Source: Mycolicibacterium elephantis DSM 44368 (GTDB lineage: Bacteria > Actinomycetota > Actinomycetes > Mycobacteriales > Mycobacteriaceae). Taken from it: a DNA stretch of 64,000 nucleotides. Each line of letters starts with the position of its first letter. Within the stretch, counting starts at the first letter, position 1. Positions 45,603 through 54,487 of the stretch are shown here, piece after piece. The position numbers were made by a program, and so were the translations under genes. The stretch covers positions 62,001 through 126,000 of the forward strand of contig NZ_ATDN01000007.1 in the NCBI RefSeq assembly GCF_004014805.1, written 5' to 3'. The notes beneath the pieces were generated by a model. It was not told the origin of the DNA. It saw only the letters and a list, made by a program, of their open reading frames with translations, and did not search any database.

Positions 45603-45615
45603 TCGCGCACCCCCC

Positions 45616-45661
45616 TTGCGGACGCCTCTCACGCATTACTAGGATATCCAACTATCTAGTA
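45616..45661 (+). promoter_or_regulatory. mmsA promoter with overlapping palindromic operator
   Basis: TTGCGG (45616-45621), 18 bases, then TAGGAT (45640-45645) form a plausible promoter. TACTAG (45637-45642) and CTAGTA (45656-45661) form an inverted repeat with inner GATA/TATC, covering the -10 and the start site. This layout suggests a repressor site for valine-catabolism genes. A GAGGGG ribosome-binding site precedes mmsA. Confidence 0.5.
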
Positions 45662-45676
45662 GCGAGGGGCAGGGCC

Positions 45677-47197
45677 ATGACCAAGCAGATTCCACATTTC
45701 ATCAACGGCAAGCGCACCGCCGGCGAGTCCAAGCGCACCGCCGACGTGTTGAACCCGAGCACCGGCAAGGTGCAGGCCAAGGTGTCGATGGCCTCGGCCG
45801 CCGACGTCGACGCCGCGGTCGCCGGCGCCGTCGAGGCGCAGAAGGAGTGGGCGGCGTGGAACCCGCAGCGGCGGGCCCGGGGCATGATGAAGTTCATCGA
45901 CCTGGTCAACCAGAACATCGACGAGCTCGCCGAACTGCTTTCCCTCGAGCACGGTAAGACGCTGGCCGACTCACGCGGAGACGTCCAGCGCGGCATCGAG
46001 GTCATCGAGTTCTCGATCGGCATCCCGCACCTGATGAAGGGCGAGTACACCGAGGGCGCGGGCCCGGGCATCGACGTGTACTCGATGCGCCAGCCGCTCG
46101 GCGTGGTCGCGGGCATCACCCCGTTCAACTTCCCGGCGATGATCCCGCTGTGGAAGGCCGGCCCGGCGCTGGCATGCGGAAACGCGTTCATCCTCAAACC
46201 ATCCGAGCGTGACCCTTCGGTGCCGCTGCGGCTGGGCGAACTCTTCATCGAGGCCGGCCTGCCCCCCGGTGTGTTCCAGGTGGTGCAGGGCGACAAGGAA
46301 GCCGTCGACGCGATCCTCGAGCACCCCACCATCGCCGCCGTCGGGTTCGTCGGCAGCTCCGACATCGCGCAGTACATCTACGCGGGCGCAGCGGCCAACG
46401 GGAAACGCTCGCAGTGCTTCGGCGGCGCCAAGAACCACATGATCGTCATGCCGGACGCGGACCTCGATCAGGCGGTCGACGCCCTGATCGGCGCCGGCTA
46501 CGGCAGCGCCGGGGAACGTTGCATGGCGATCAGCGTGGCGGTCCCGGTCGGTGAAGAAACCGCCGATCGCCTGCGCGCCAGGCTGGTCGAGCGCATCAAC
46601 AATCTGCGGGTGGGCCACAGCCTGGACCCCAAGGCCGACTACGGCCCCCTGGTCACCGAGGCCGCCCTGCAGCGGGTGCGCGACTACATCGCCCAGGGCG
46701 TGGAGGCCGGCGCCGAGATCGTGGTCGACGGCCGCGAACGCGCCAGCGACGAAATGCAATTCGGTGACGACAGCCTCGAGGACGGCTTCTTCATCGGGCC
46801 CACCCTGTTCGACCACGTCACCACCGACATGTCGATCTACACCGACGAGATCTTCGGGCCGGTGTTGTGCATCGTGCGCGCGCACGACTATGACGAGGCG
46901 CTGCGGCTGCCCTCCGAGCACGAATACGGCAACGGCGTCGCGATCTTCACCCGCGACGGCGACGCGGCCCGCGACTTCGTGTCCCGCGTGCAGGTCGGCA
47001 TGGTCGGCGTCAACGTGCCGATCCCGGTGCCGGTGGCCTACCACACCTTCGGCGGCTGGAAACGCTCCGGCTTCGGCGACCTCAACCAGCACGGCCCGCA
47101 TTCGATCTTGTTCTACACCAAGACCAAGACCGTCACCCAGCGGTGGCCGTCCGGCATCAAGGATGGCGCGGAGTTCGTGCTGCCGACCATGAAGTAG
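45677..47197 (+). CDS. mmsA: Methylmalonate-semialdehyde dehydrogenase (CoA-acylating)
   Basis: MmsA converts methylmalonate semialdehyde to propionyl-CoA at the end of valine (and thymine) breakdown. The 506-residue aldehyde-dehydrogenase has GITPFNFPAMIPLWKAGPAL, the cofactor Gly motif VGFVGSSDIAQYIY, FGGAKNHMIVMPDADLDQAV, catalytic Cys282 in SAGERCMAIS, and the terminal FGGWKRSGFGDLNQHG. It forms an operon with fadE9 and mmsB, the same set as Rv0753c-Rv0751c. The start ATG has GAGGGG upstream. Confidence 0.96.
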   Translation: MTKQIPHFINGKRTAGESKRTADVLNPSTGKVQAKVSMASAADVDAAVAGAVEAQKEWAAWNPQRRARGMMKFIDLVNQNIDELAELLSLEHGKTLADSRGDVQRGIEVIEFSIGIPHLMKGEYTEGAGPGIDVYSMRQPLGVVAGITPFNFPAMIPLWKAGPALACGNAFILKPSERDPSVPLRLGELFIEAGLPPGVFQVVQGDKEAVDAILEHPTIAAVGFVGSSDIAQYIYAGAAANGKRSQCFGGAKNHMIVMPDADLDQAVDALIGAGYGSAGERCMAISVAVPVGEETADRLRARLVERINNLRVGHSLDPKADYGPLVTEAALQRVRDYIAQGVEAGAEIVVDGRERASDEMQFGDDSLEDGFFIGPTLFDHVTTDMSIYTDEIFGPVLCIVRAHDYDEALRLPSEHEYGNGVAIFTRDGDAARDFVSRVQVGMVGVNVPIPVPVAYHTFGGWKRSGFGDLNQHGPHSILFYTKTKTVTQRWPSGIKDGAEFVLPTMK

Positions 47198-47204
47198 GGG
47201 TTTC

Positions 47205-48371
47205 GTGGATTACTTCGGGCTCGACGACGACGAGCGGGTGATCGCCGAGACGGCGGCCTCGTTCGCCGAGAAGCGCCTCGCGCCACACGCTTTGGAGTGG
47301 GATGCCACCAAGCACTTCCCCACCGACGTGTTGCGCGAGGCGGCCGAGCTCGGCATGGCGGCGATCTACTGCCGCGACGACGTCGGCGGCAGCGAGCTGC
47401 GCCGGATCGACGCGGTGCGGATCTTCGAGGAACTCGCCAAGGCCGATCCCACCGTCGCGGCGTTCCTGTCGATCCACAACATGTGCGCCTGGATGGTCGA
47501 CACCTTCGGCACCCACGAACAACGCAAGTCGTGGGTGCCGAGGCTGGCGTCGATGGAGGCCATCGCCAGCTACTGCCTGACCGAACCGGGCGCGGGATCC
47601 GACGCCAGCGCGTTGCGCACGAAGGCCGTCCGCGCCGGCGGTGACTATGTGCTCGACGGCGTCAAACAGTTCATCTCCGGCGCCGGGTCGTCCGACGTTT
47701 ACGTGGTGATGGCCCGCACCGGCGAGGACGGACCTCGCGGCATCTCGACCTTCCTCGTCGAAAAGGACTCGCCCGGGCTGAGTTTCGGCGCCGACGAGCT
47801 GAAGATGGGCTGGAACGCCCAGCCGACCGCGCAGGTGGTCTTCGAAGGCGTCCGGGTGCCCGCCGACGCGATGCTCGGCGGCGCCGACGGTGAAGGCACG
47901 GGCTTCGGCATCGCGATGCAGGGCCTCAACGGCGGCCGGATCAACATCGCCGCGTGTTCGCTGGGCGGCGCGCAGGCCGCCCACGACAAGGCCGCGCGGT
48001 ATCTCGCCGACCGCCAGGCGTTCGGCGGTGCGCTGCTCGACGAGCCGACCATCCGGTTCACGCTCGCCGACATGGCCACCGCGTTGCAGACCTCGCGCGT
48101 GCTGTTGTGGCGCGCGGCCACCGCGCTCGACGAGAACCACCCGCAGAAGGTGGAGTTGTGCGCGATGGCCAAACGCTACGTCACCGACTCCTGCTTCGAG
48201 GTCGCCGATCAGGCACTGCAACTGCACGGCGGCTATGGATATCTGCGTGAGTACGGGCTGGAGAAGATCGTCCGCGATCTGCGGGTGCATCGGATCCTGG
48301 AGGGAACCAACGAGATCATGCGCGTGGTCATCGGCAGAGCAGAAGCGGCCAAGGCCCGCGCAGCGACATAG
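47205..48371 (+). CDS. fadE9: Isobutyryl-CoA dehydrogenase-type acyl-CoA dehydrogenase FadE9
   Basis: A 388-residue acyl-CoA dehydrogenase, colinear with the Rv0752c type. Motifs are YCLTEPGAGSDASALRTKAV, VLDGVKQFISGAGSSDVYVV, LGGAQAAHDKAARYLADRQA and the C-terminal HGGYGYLREYGLEKIVRDLR plus ILEGTNEIMRVVI. In this operon it should oxidise isobutyryl-CoA to methacrylyl-CoA in valine degradation. It starts at GTG 47205, seven bases after mmsA. Confidence 0.93.
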   Translation: MDYFGLDDDERVIAETAASFAEKRLAPHALEWDATKHFPTDVLREAAELGMAAIYCRDDVGGSELRRIDAVRIFEELAKADPTVAAFLSIHNMCAWMVDTFGTHEQRKSWVPRLASMEAIASYCLTEPGAGSDASALRTKAVRAGGDYVLDGVKQFISGAGSSDVYVVMARTGEDGPRGISTFLVEKDSPGLSFGADELKMGWNAQPTAQVVFEGVRVPADAMLGGADGEGTGFGIAMQGLNGGRINIAACSLGGAQAAHDKAARYLADRQAFGGALLDEPTIRFTLADMATALQTSRVLLWRAATALDENHPQKVELCAMAKRYVTDSCFEVADQALQLHGGYGYLREYGLEKIVRDLRVHRILEGTNEIMRVVIGRAEAAKARAAT

Positions 48372-48390
48372 ACGACATAGGAGATTTACC

Positions 48391-49263
48391 ATGAGCACGG
48401 TCGCGTTTCTGGGGTTGGGCCACATGGGCGGGCCGATGGCGGCGAACCTCGTCGCCGCGGGCCACACCGTGCACGGGTTCGACCCGGTGCCGGACCTGCG
48501 GGACGCGGCCGCCGACAAGGGTGTCCAGCCCTTCGACAGCGGCGCCGCGGCCGTCGGTGACGCCGATGTCGTCATCACCTCACTTCCCAACGGGGACATC
48601 GTCAAATCGTGCTATGCCGAGGTGCTGCCGGCGGCCAAGGACGGCGCGTTGCTCATCGACACCTCGACGATCTCGGTCGACGACGCCCGCTCGGTGCACC
48701 GGCAGGCCGTCGACCGCGGGCTCGCCCAGCTCGACGCGCCGGTGTCCGGCGGGGTGAAGGGCGCGACCGCGGGCACGCTGGCGTTCATGGTCGGCGGCGA
48801 GGAGGACGCCGTGGAGCGGGCCCGGCCGGTGCTGGAACCGTTGGCGGGCAAGATCATCCACTGCGGCGCCTCCGGCACGGGTCAGGCCGCCAAGCTGTGC
48901 AACAACATGGTGCTCGCGGTTCAGCAGATCGCCATCGGCGAGGCGTTCGTACTGGCCGAGAAGCTCGGCCTGCCCGCGCAGTCCCTGTTCGACGTCATCA
49001 CGGGTGCGACCGGCAACTGCTGGGCCGTGCACACCAATTGCCCGGTGCCGGGCCCGGTGCCGACCTCACCCGCCAACAACGACTTCAAGCCCGGCTTCGC
49101 CACCGCGTTGATGAACAAGGACCTCGGGCTGGCGATGGACGCGGTCAAGTCGACGAATGCCAAAGCGCCACTGGGCAGCCACGCCGCCCAGATCTACGCC
49201 GAGTTCAACGCCGAGCACGCCGACAAGGACTTCAGCGCGGTGATCGAACTGCTGCGCGGCTGA
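48391..49263 (+). CDS. mmsB: 3-hydroxyisobutyrate dehydrogenase
   Basis: MmsB oxidises 3-hydroxyisobutyrate to methylmalonate semialdehyde. The 290-residue beta-hydroxyacid dehydrogenase has the N-terminal FLGLGHMGGPMAANL cofactor motif, the substrate signature LDAPVSGGVKGATAGTLAFM, and the catalytic Lys in GQAAKLCNNM. ATAGGAG lies upstream of the ATG at 48391. It closes the mmsA-fadE9-mmsB operon and ends two bases from the convergent nitroreductase. Confidence 0.95.
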   Translation: MSTVAFLGLGHMGGPMAANLVAAGHTVHGFDPVPDLRDAAADKGVQPFDSGAAAVGDADVVITSLPNGDIVKSCYAEVLPAAKDGALLIDTSTISVDDARSVHRQAVDRGLAQLDAPVSGGVKGATAGTLAFMVGGEEDAVERARPVLEPLAGKIIHCGASGTGQAAKLCNNMVLAVQQIAIGEAFVLAEKLGLPAQSLFDVITGATGNCWAVHTNCPVPGPVPTSPANNDFKPGFATALMNKDLGLAMDAVKSTNAKAPLGSHAAQIYAEFNAEHADKDFSAVIELLRG

Positions 49264-49265
49264 TC

Positions 49266-49967
49266 TCAGCGGTTGCTCGACGACGCGTCGAGCCAGGCGC
49301 GGTGGCCGTACCCGTCGAGGTGGACGACCTCCTCGACCGGCTTGCGGGTGGTGGGTCCGTATCGCCCACGCGGCCAACCGAGGGGCACGACGCACACGGG
49401 GGTCACGGTCAGCGGCAGGCCCAGGGCCCGACGCGCCGACGTCACGCTCCACAGCGGCAGCGTGATCAGCGACGCGCCCAGGCCCATCGCGCGGGCCGCG
49501 AGCAGCAGGTTCTGCACGCTGGGGTAGATCGAACCGAAGAACGACGACTCCCCCACGAACGGCGACGGCATGTACGGCAACCGCATACCGCCGCGCAGGC
49601 ACGGCACCACAAGGACCGGGATCTCGGTGAAATGGTCGACCTGCCATTGCACGGCCCGCAGGATCTTCTGCATCGATTCGTCGCCGGCGGTGACGCGGCG
49701 GCCGACCGCGCCGTACAGCGACCACGCTTGGCGATACCGTTTGCCGAGTCGCTCCTTGACGCGCCGGTCCTTCACCACGATGAATTCCCAGTTCTGCCCG
49801 TTGGATCCGGTGGGCGCCCGCAGCGCCAACTCGATGCACTTGCGCACGACGGCGTCGTCGACGGGGTCGGGAAGGACGCGGCGCACGGCCCGCTGGGTCA
49901 TCATCGCCTCGATCAGCGGCATGTCGAGACGGGCGAGCGCTTCCTCAGCGGTGGGGATGTCGGTCAT
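49266..49967 (-). CDS. Nitroreductase-family flavoprotein
   Basis: A 233-residue FMN-dependent nitroreductase-fold protein: MMTQRAVRRVLPDPV (FMN phosphate-binding Arg pair), LRAPTGSNGQNWEFIVVKD, PSVQNLLLAARAMGLGASLI, and the terminal LGWPRGRYGP with VEEVVHLDGYG. Such enzymes reduce nitro compounds, quinones or enones with NAD(P)H. The natural substrate is unknown. It is convergent with mmsB and follows the HAD gene by 48 bases on the same strand. Confidence 0.87.
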   Translation of the reverse strand: MTDIPTAEEALARLDMPLIEAMMTQRAVRRVLPDPVDDAVVRKCIELALRAPTGSNGQNWEFIVVKDRRVKERLGKRYRQAWSLYGAVGRRVTAGDESMQKILRAVQWQVDHFTEIPVLVVPCLRGGMRLPYMPSPFVGESSFFGSIYPSVQNLLLAARAMGLGASLITLPLWSVTSARRALGLPLTVTPVCVVPLGWPRGRYGPTTRKPVEEVVHLDGYGHRAWLDASSSNR

Positions 49968-50015
49968 CCCATGAAACTACCGCGCCGATCGCCGGCCGGT
50001 GTGGCGGTTACGCCG

Positions 50016-50819
50016 TTACGCCGCCGAGGGCTTGTGAGACTTCCACCAGTTCGCGTGCAGCCGTTGACATTCGGCGATACGCAACGGATCGCCGCCGTCG
50101 AAGTCCGGCCGCACGGCCACCGCCGTGGGAATCTCGGGGGTGCCTTCGCCGGTGATGACGACGGTGGCCAGGCCCGCGGCGTTGGCGGCGCGCAGCCCGG
50201 ATGCCGAGCCGCTGACGGCCAGCGCGTCCTCGGCGGACAGCCCCAGCTCCCACAGGGCGTGCCGATGCGCGTCGGGATCCGGCATCGTCTTCTTCACGTC
50301 GTCGGCGGTCACCACGACCTCGACGAGCCCCTCACCGGCGAGCTGCCGCACCAGCGGCTCGGCCCAGCTGCGCTGCCCGCTGGTCACCACAGCCACCTGA
50401 ACGCCCGCGGCGAACGCCTCGACCAACAGGTCCACCAGCCCGGGCCGCGGCGGGAGATCGCGCTCGAGGACCAGCTCGTCGAACATCATTGTCTTGGTCG
50501 TATAGATGTCGTCGGCCAGTAGTGCGGTCAGCACGTCGGACTCGGTGGCCACGCAGCGCTTGCGCAACTCGGCCGCCACCCGCTGCCGCTCGTCGGTCAG
50601 TGCGAGCAGCTGGCGGTAGCGCGGCACCGACCACTCGAAGTTCAGGCCGTGCGCGGCGAAGGCGGCGTTGTAGGCCACGCGGTGGCCGTCGCACTCGATG
50701 TCGGTGAGCGCATCGAGGTCAAAGATGACCGCGCGTAGCTGGCTGACGGCCGCGGCCGGCACTGCGTTGTCCCACCAGAAGCGTCCGGCGCGCCAGGTCT
50801 TCTCCTGCGATGTCGGCAT
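50016..50819 (-). CDS. HAD-superfamily protein (CbbY-like) lacking motif IV acids
   Basis: A 267-residue protein resembling CbbY-type sugar phosphatases. Motif I FDLDALTD keeps both Asp residues, then ECDGHRVAYNAAFAAHGLNF; motif II is VVTSGQRSW; motif III Lys is in DDVKKTMPDPDAHRH. Motif IV, normally ED-S-x-x-G, reads VSGSASGLRAA, so the acidic pair that binds magnesium is missing. Phosphatase activity is therefore doubtful. About 30 residues precede motif I. It is divergent from the response-regulator gene. Confidence 0.8.
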   Translation of the reverse strand: MPTSQEKTWRAGRFWWDNAVPAAAVSQLRAVIFDLDALTDIECDGHRVAYNAAFAAHGLNFEWSVPRYRQLLALTDERQRVAAELRKRCVATESDVLTALLADDIYTTKTMMFDELVLERDLPPRPGLVDLLVEAFAAGVQVAVVTSGQRSWAEPLVRQLAGEGLVEVVVTADDVKKTMPDPDAHRHALWELGLSAEDALAVSGSASGLRAANAAGLATVVITGEGTPEIPTAVAVRPDFDGGDPLRIAECQRLHANWWKSHKPSAA

Positions 50820-50911
50820 GGCTCAAGGGTGTCTCAAGTCACAGCCGCTGCGCCTCCCCCGCAGGGGGGATAACCAAGGTCAACTTCCGCAGCCGCCGCC
50901 CGCACCCGCAA

Positions 50912-50917
50912 TAAGGT
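50912..50917 (+). promoter_or_regulatory. Probable -10 box (TAAGGT) of a leaderless response-regulator transcript
   Basis: TAAGGT fits TANNNT and ends seven bases before ATG 50924, with no ribosome-binding site between. This predicts a leaderless transcript for the two-component operon. Confidence 0.45.
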
Positions 50918-50923
50918 GTTGTC

Positions 50924-51589
50924 ATGACCGCGACGGCCGAGCCGGTACGAATAGTGCTGGTAGACGACCATGAGATGGTGATCGAGGGGCTCAAGGCGAT
51001 GCTGGCGGCGTTCGCCGAACGCGTCGTGGTCGTCGGCCAGGCCGTCGGCGCTGAGCGTGCGCTCAGCGTGATCGACGAGCTCGATCCCGACATCGTGCTG
51101 TGCGACGTGCGGATGGAGGGCTCGTCCGGTCTGGACCTGTGCCTGGAGCTGCGCGAGCGCCACCCCGACCGCAAGGTCGTGATGCTGTCGGTCTACGACG
51201 ACGAGCAGTACCTCTTCCAGGCCTTGCGGGTCGGCGCATCCGGATACCTGCTGAAGAGCATCAGCAGCGACGAGTTGGTGCGCCAGCTCGAGTTCGTGCA
51301 TCGCGGCGAGACCGCGATCGATCCCGGCATGGCCGCCAGGGCCGCCGACACCGCCGCGAGGCTGCAGCGCGACGAGTTCTGGCCCGGCGCGCGCCAAGGC
51401 CTGACCCAACGCGAGAGCGAGATCCTGTCGTTCGTCGTCAACGGGCTGTCCAACCGGGCGATCGCCACCAAACTGGTGATCGGCGAGGAAACCGTCAAGA
51501 GCCACCTGAGCTCGATCTACCGCAAGCTGGGGGTCAGCGACCGCACCGGCGCGGTGGCCACGGCGCTACGCGAAGGGATCTACCGATGA
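50924..51589 (+). CDS. NarL/FixJ-type response regulator
   Basis: A 221-residue regulator with a receiver domain (VDDHEMVIEG acidic pocket, phospho-acceptor Asp61 in VLCDVRMEG, Lys in SGYLLKS) and a LuxR helix-turn-helix (LTQRESEILSFVVNGLSNRA, then LVIGEETVKSHLSSIYRKLG). It overlaps the following GAF kinase gene by four bases (ATGA), so both proteins are made together as a cognate pair. The target genes are not known; the divergent HAD gene is a candidate. Confidence 0.92.
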   Translation: MTATAEPVRIVLVDDHEMVIEGLKAMLAAFAERVVVVGQAVGAERALSVIDELDPDIVLCDVRMEGSSGLDLCLELRERHPDRKVVMLSVYDDEQYLFQALRVGASGYLLKSISSDELVRQLEFVHRGETAIDPGMAARAADTAARLQRDEFWPGARQGLTQRESEILSFVVNGLSNRAIATKLVIGEETVKSHLSSIYRKLGVSDRTGAVATALREGIYR

Positions 51590-52830
51590 CCTCGGGCCCA
51601 CGACCCGGCGACGCGGTCCGCGACCTCAGCGACTACGCGCTGGCCGCCGACCGCGAGCTGGCGCTGCTGCGCGAACTGATCCAGGCCGCGTCCAAAGGAC
51701 CGGGGGTCGAGCCGTTGGCCGCGGCGGCAGCGCGGATGATCACCGCGGCGACCGCCAGCGACGTGTGCTTCGTGCACGTGCTCGACGACACCGACCGCTC
51801 GCTGACCCTCGCGGGTGCGACGCCGCCGTTCGACGCGGAGGTCGGCAAGATCAGACTGCCGCTGGGGCAAGGGATCTCGGGATGGGTGGCCAGCCACCGC
51901 GAGCCCGTGGTGATCACCGAGGACAAGGAGTCCGATCCGCGGTACATGCCGTTTCAGTCGCTGCGCGGCTCGGACTTCACGTCGATGGTGTCGGTGCCGA
52001 TGGAGACCGATCCCGGCGGTCTGGTCGGCGTGCTCAACGTGCACACCGTCGAGCGGCGCGACTTCACCGACCGCGACGTCGAGCTGCTGTTGGTGATCGG
52101 CCGCCTGATCGCCGGGGCCATGCACCAGGCCCGGCTGCACCGCCAACTGGTCGCCCGCGAACGCGCGCACGAGGTGTTCGTCGAGCAGGTGATCGAGGCA
52201 CAGGAACTCGAACGTCGCCGGTTGGCCGGCGACATCCACGACGGCATCTCGCAGCGGCTCGTCACGCTGTCCTACCGGCTCGACGCCGCCACCCGCGCCG
52301 ACGATCCGGCCATCGCCGCCGAACAGCTCGGGATGGCCCGCGAACTGGTGAAGCTGACGCTGGAGGAGGCGCGCGCGGCGATCAGCGGGCTGCGTCCGCC
52401 GGTGCTCGACGACCTCGGCCTCGCCGGCGGACTGGCCAGCCTGGCCCGATCGATTCCGCAGGTGAACATCGACGTGGACCTCGAGGAGACGCGGCTGCCC
52501 GACCACATCGAGCTCGCGCTGTACCGGATCGCGCAGGAATGCCTGCAGAACGTCGTCAAGCACGCCAAAGCCACCAGCGCCCGGCTCACGTTCGCCGTCG
52601 ACGCGGCCGAGTCCACTTCGGTGGCGCGCCTCGAGATCGTCGACGATGGCGTCGGTTTCGACACCTTCGAACATCCGCTGGGCAGCGACGAGATGGGCGG
52701 CTACGGGCTGTTGTCGATGGCCGAACGCGCCGAGATCGTCGGCGGCCGGCTCAACATCCGGTCCCGACCCGGCGCAGGGACCGCGGTCACCGCGACCATC
52801 CCGCTGCCCTCGGCGGTCACCACCCCTTAG
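51586..52830 (+). CDS. GAF-domain sensor histidine kinase (HisKA_3 type)
   Basis: A 414-residue soluble kinase. Residues about 40-180 form a GAF domain (LPLGQGISGWVASHREPVVI, VSVPMETDPGGLVGVLNVHT). The HisKA_3 helix carries His218 (AGDIHDGISQRLVTLSYRLD). The NarX-type ATPase domain follows (YRIAQECLQNVVKHAKAT, DDGVGFDTFE, GYGLLSMAERAEIVGG). There is no membrane helix; the GAF domain could sense a small ligand, heme or redox state, though no heme-ligand pattern can be asserted. Cognate partner of the preceding regulator. Confidence 0.92.
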   Translation: MTSGPRPGDAVRDLSDYALAADRELALLRELIQAASKGPGVEPLAAAAARMITAATASDVCFVHVLDDTDRSLTLAGATPPFDAEVGKIRLPLGQGISGWVASHREPVVITEDKESDPRYMPFQSLRGSDFTSMVSVPMETDPGGLVGVLNVHTVERRDFTDRDVELLLVIGRLIAGAMHQARLHRQLVARERAHEVFVEQVIEAQELERRRLAGDIHDGISQRLVTLSYRLDAATRADDPAIAAEQLGMARELVKLTLEEARAAISGLRPPVLDDLGLAGGLASLARSIPQVNIDVDLEETRLPDHIELALYRIAQECLQNVVKHAKATSARLTFAVDAAESTSVARLEIVDDGVGFDTFEHPLGSDEMGGYGLLSMAERAEIVGGRLNIRSRPGAGTAVTATIPLPSAVTTP

Positions 52831-52833
52831 CGC

Positions 52834-52890
52834 CGAAATAGCATTCCAGGCTGGAAATTCGCCCCGGCGACGACCCGGAATGCTATTTCG
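52834..52890. terminator. Perfect 14-base-pair hairpin between convergent genes
   Basis: Arms CGAAATAGCATTCC (52834-52847) and GGAATGCTATTTCG (52877-52890) match perfectly with a 29-base loop, filling the 68-base gap between the kinase and MarR stops. It probably terminates both transcripts, although neither strand shows a U-run. Confidence 0.5.
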
Positions 52891-52898
52891 CGGGGCCG

Positions 52899-53411
52899 TC
52901 AGAAGTCGCCGGAGTTTCGGCGCAGCGTCTCGATGGAATCGGCCAGCGCGCGTGATTCGGCTTCGGACATCCCGATGTCGGCGAACACCTCCTTGTTGAG
53001 GGTCACCGTCGCGTCCTCCACGATCGAGCGGCCGAGATCGGTGATCCGCACCAGCGTGGTGCGGCCGTCGGTCGGATGGGGCGTCCGCTCCACCAGGCCG
53101 TCGGCCTCCAGGCGCCGGATCGCGTGGGTGACGCTGGTGACGTGCACCTGCAGCCGGTCGGAGGCCTTGGTGATCGGCAGTTCCCCGTTGCGGCTGAACG
53201 CCAGCAGCCGCAGCAGCTCGAACCGGGAAAAGCTCAGGTCGTACGGGCGCAGCGCGGTCTCCACCCGGGCCAGCAGGATCTGGTGCGCGCGCATCACCGA
53301 GGTCACCGCGACCATGCCGTCGGCGACGTCACCCCATCCCGCGCGCTCCCAGTTGGCGCGGGCCAGCGCGATGGGGTCGCGGTGGTCGGGGTGCGACGGT
53401 TCGGAGGCCAC
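52899..53411 (-). CDS. MarR-family transcriptional regulator (Rv0737-like)
   Basis: A 170-residue winged-helix regulator: LSFSRFELLRLLAFSRNGEL, the recognition helix region ASDRLQVHVTSVTHAIRRLE, and the wing ERTPHPTDGRTTLVRITDLG. In M. tuberculosis the MarR gene Rv0737 lies directly downstream of sigL-rslA; here the same type of gene is separated from rslA by a four-gene operon and follows its last gene by 41 bases on the same strand. It may therefore be the local regulator of that operon. Confidence 0.87.
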   Translation of the reverse strand: MASEPSHPDHRDPIALARANWERAGWGDVADGMVAVTSVMRAHQILLARVETALRPYDLSFSRFELLRLLAFSRNGELPITKASDRLQVHVTSVTHAIRRLEADGLVERTPHPTDGRTTLVRITDLGRSIVEDATVTLNKEVFADIGMSEAESRALADSIETLRRNSGDF

Positions 53412-53452
53412 GCCCCTTCATACCTCACGCCCGCGGGCGCCTGCTGCGGATT

Positions 53453-54487
53453 TCAGCGCAGTGCGGCCGTCACCGCGGCCAGCACGGCGCGGGTGGCGCG
53501 GCGTTCGCCGACGGTGATGCGCACGCCGCCGTCGGCGTAGTGGCGCAGCCGCAGCCCCGTGTCGTCGAAAACCTCCGGCCACGGCCGGTCACGCTGTGGC
53601 AGGTACACGAAGTTGGCGTGGGCGTCGGTGCTGTACACCCCCATCGCGGCCAACCGCATCCGCAGATACCGGGTCTCGCTGGCGATCATCTGAATACGTT
53701 GCTGCAGTTCGGCTTCCGCCTCATAGGAGGCGGTGACGGCGGCCAACCCGGTGCCGGCGATGCCGAAAGGCAGTTGCATGCTCCACAGCCGGCGGGCCAG
53801 TTGCGGGGCGCAGAAGCCGTAGCCGATGCGCAGGCCGGCCAGGCCGTAGGCCTTCGAGAACGTGCGCACCACGACAAGATTCGGATACCGCGCGACCAGT
53901 TCCGCGGCGTCGAGTCGCGCCTCCGGCGGCAGGAACTCGACGTAGGCCTCGTCGAGCAGCACCACGGTCCCGGCCGGGACGCGCTTCAGGAACTCCTCGA
54001 TGTCGGACGCGGGCTCGATGGTGCCGGTCGGGTTGTGGGGCCGGCACAGCACCACCACCCGGGCGCCGGCGGCGGCACGCACCAACGCGTCCAGGTCGTG
54101 GCGGCCGTGGCCGTCGAGCGCCACCGTGGCCGAAGCCAGCCGGGCCATCTGGGCGAAGATCGGATATCCGTCGAACGTCGGATACGCCATCGCCAACGTC
54201 TCACCCGGGCGCGTCACCGCCTGCAGCACCTGCATGATCACGCCGGTGGCGCCGACGCCGACGACCACCTGTTCGGCGTGCACCCCGATGTGCGTGGCGA
54301 TCAGCGCGCGCAACTGCTGCGGCAGAAACTCCGGATAGCGGTTGGCGGTGTCCACCGACGCGTTCAACGCGGCCCGCACCGCGGGCAGCGGCGGAAACGG
54401 ATTCTCGTTGAGCGACAACGGGAACGGATCCAGTGCATCATGCAGAGCACCGGCGGGTTCGGGTACGTCGCGGTCCGGTGTGGTCAT
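53453..54487 (-). CDS. HisC-like class I/II PLP aminotransferase
   Basis: A 344-residue fold-type I aminotransferase related to histidinol-phosphate/aromatic aminotransferases: LSLNENPFPPLPAV, VVGVGATGVIMQVLQAVTRP, LCRPHNPTGTIEP, LLDEAYVEF and the PLP lysine in TFSKAYGLAGLRIGYGF. A pathway role in the adjacent operon is more likely than histidine synthesis, because no his genes are present. The ATG 54485-54487 overlaps the stop of the KAS III-like gene by one base. The amino acceptor is unknown. Confidence 0.87.
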   Translation of the reverse strand: MTTPDRDVPEPAGALHDALDPFPLSLNENPFPPLPAVRAALNASVDTANRYPEFLPQQLRALIATHIGVHAEQVVVGVGATGVIMQVLQAVTRPGETLAMAYPTFDGYPIFAQMARLASATVALDGHGRHDLDALVRAAAGARVVVLCRPHNPTGTIEPASDIEEFLKRVPAGTVVLLDEAYVEFLPPEARLDAAELVARYPNLVVVRTFSKAYGLAGLRIGYGFCAPQLARRLWSMQLPFGIAGTGLAAVTASYEAEAELQQRIQMIASETRYLRMRLAAMGVYSTDAHANFVYLPQRDRPWPEVFDDTGLRLRHYADGGVRITVGERRATRAVLAAVTAALR

